DNA of 5,747 nucleotides from an uncultured Collinsella sp. (GTDB taxonomy: Bacteria > Actinomycetota > Coriobacteriia > Coriobacteriales > Coriobacteriaceae), in NCBI GenBank assembly GCA_900757465.1, contig CAAENY010000099.1, forward strand, positions 1 to 5,747. Direction: 5' to 3'. The notes below the pieces were generated by a model. That model ran no database searches and had not been told where the DNA came from. It was given only the letters and a program-made list of their open reading frames with translations. The translations under genes were made by a program, and so were the position numbers. Each line of letters opens with the position of its first letter. The first letter of the stretch is position 1. Of this stretch, positions 5,384 to 5,747 are shown in pieces.

Positions 5384-5747
5384 GGCACTCCCCTTTCTCG
5401 ACAAGCCAGCATTTAGACCGGTCGCACGCATTCACGGCAAACAGCGGAGGCTCCTGCGCGCGGCAACGCTCGTCCGCCCGGGCGCAACGAGGCGCAAAGC
5501 GGCATCCACAGGGTATTGCCGTAAGCGGCGGCACCGTGCCCGGAATATCCGCCAGCGTGTCAACTCGCTCGCCTTCGAGCGGCGGAATGCTCGCGATGAG
5601 CCCCTGGGCATACGGGTGGCTCGGGCGCTCCATAAGGCCGCAGGCGTCGATCTCTTCTACGATTTGGCCCAGATACATGACGTGCACGCGCGAGCAGATG
5701 CTCGTGACGACACCCAAATCATGGCTGATAAAAAGCACCGCCATGCC
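5373..5747 (-). CDS. Oligopeptide/dipeptide-type ABC transporter ATP-binding protein (OppD/DppD family), C-terminal part
   Basis: The frame enters from the right edge and ends with TGA at 5375-5373; about 124 residues are visible. They begin just before the switch region (LFISHDLGVVTSICSRV, holding the conserved His). They continue with VMYLGQIVEE and the HPYAQGLIASIPPLEG stretch that opens the oligopeptide/dipeptide transporter C-terminal domain. The extension then carries a cysteine cluster, PCGCRFAPRCARADERC, followed by two or more cysteines near the end (NACDRSKC and ECHGC). This is the usual OppD/DppD tail and is a likely iron-sulfur or metal-binding site. Walker A and the signature motif lie outside the window. 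The 11-nt overlap with the OppF-type gene shows they form one heterodimeric ATPase pair. Confidence 0.9.
   Translation of the reverse strand, partial: GMAVLFISHDLGVVTSICSRVHVMYLGQIVEEIDACGLMERPSHPYAQGLIASIPPLEGERVDTLADIPGTVPPLTAIPCGCRFAPRCARADERCRAQEPPLFAVNACDRSKCWLVEKGECHGC

Overview
The window is about 60% GC. Every gene I can support lies on the minus strand, so the genes read from the right edge to the left. The protein set (peptide-type ABC transporter, YjiM/YjiL-like iron-sulfur dehydratase/activase pair, selenophosphate synthetase that itself carries selenocysteine, YedF) points to a strictly anaerobic, selenium-using bacterium. GC content and general gene style suggest a gut Coriobacteriia member such as Collinsella. 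That taxon is an inference; no marker gene is present.

Layout in transcription order: (1) 5747-5373, C-terminal end of an OppD/DppD-type ABC ATPase, cut by the window edge. (2) 5383-4598, its OppF/DppF-type partner, overlapping it by 11 nt and ending right after the ATPase core. (3) A 76-nt gap with a candidate promoter. (4) 4521-3358, a YjiM-type member of the 2-hydroxyacyl-CoA dehydratase superfamily (double-cubane cluster protein group). (5) A 154-nt intergenic stretch holding a roughly 108-nt imperfect inverted repeat whose outer arm includes the YjiM stop codon. (6) 3203-2439, the cognate ATP-dependent activase (YjiL type). (7) 2424-1207, a GT-B fold family 4 glycosyltransferase. (8) 1214-165, selD, overlapping the glycosyltransferase by 8 nt. 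(9) 103-1, the first 34 codons of yedF, running off the left edge.

The main point about reading this window is that selD contains an in-frame UGA at 1166-1164. A plain ORF call would start at a TTG at 1154 and lose the first 20 residues, including the catalytic residue. The real gene starts at the ATG at 1214, behind a strong ribosome binding site. The UGA then falls exactly at position 17, where E. coli SelD has its catalytic cysteine, with the essential lysine at position 20. A foldable RNA with a GUC apical loop follows the UGA and is a candidate SECIS element.

Genes 4 to 9 look like one selenium- and iron-sulfur-linked operon. SelD makes selenophosphate from selenide and ATP, and YedF is a TusA-like selenium metabolism protein. 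The YjiM/YjiL pair is expected to do ATP-driven low-potential electron transfer on a substrate I cannot name. A glycosyltransferase locked between the activase and selD is unexpected. Its 8-nt overlap with selD raises the untested idea that it acts on a selenium compound, as SenB does in selenoneine biosynthesis, or that the operon makes a selenium-containing small molecule. The ABC transporter genes upstream may be a separate unit.
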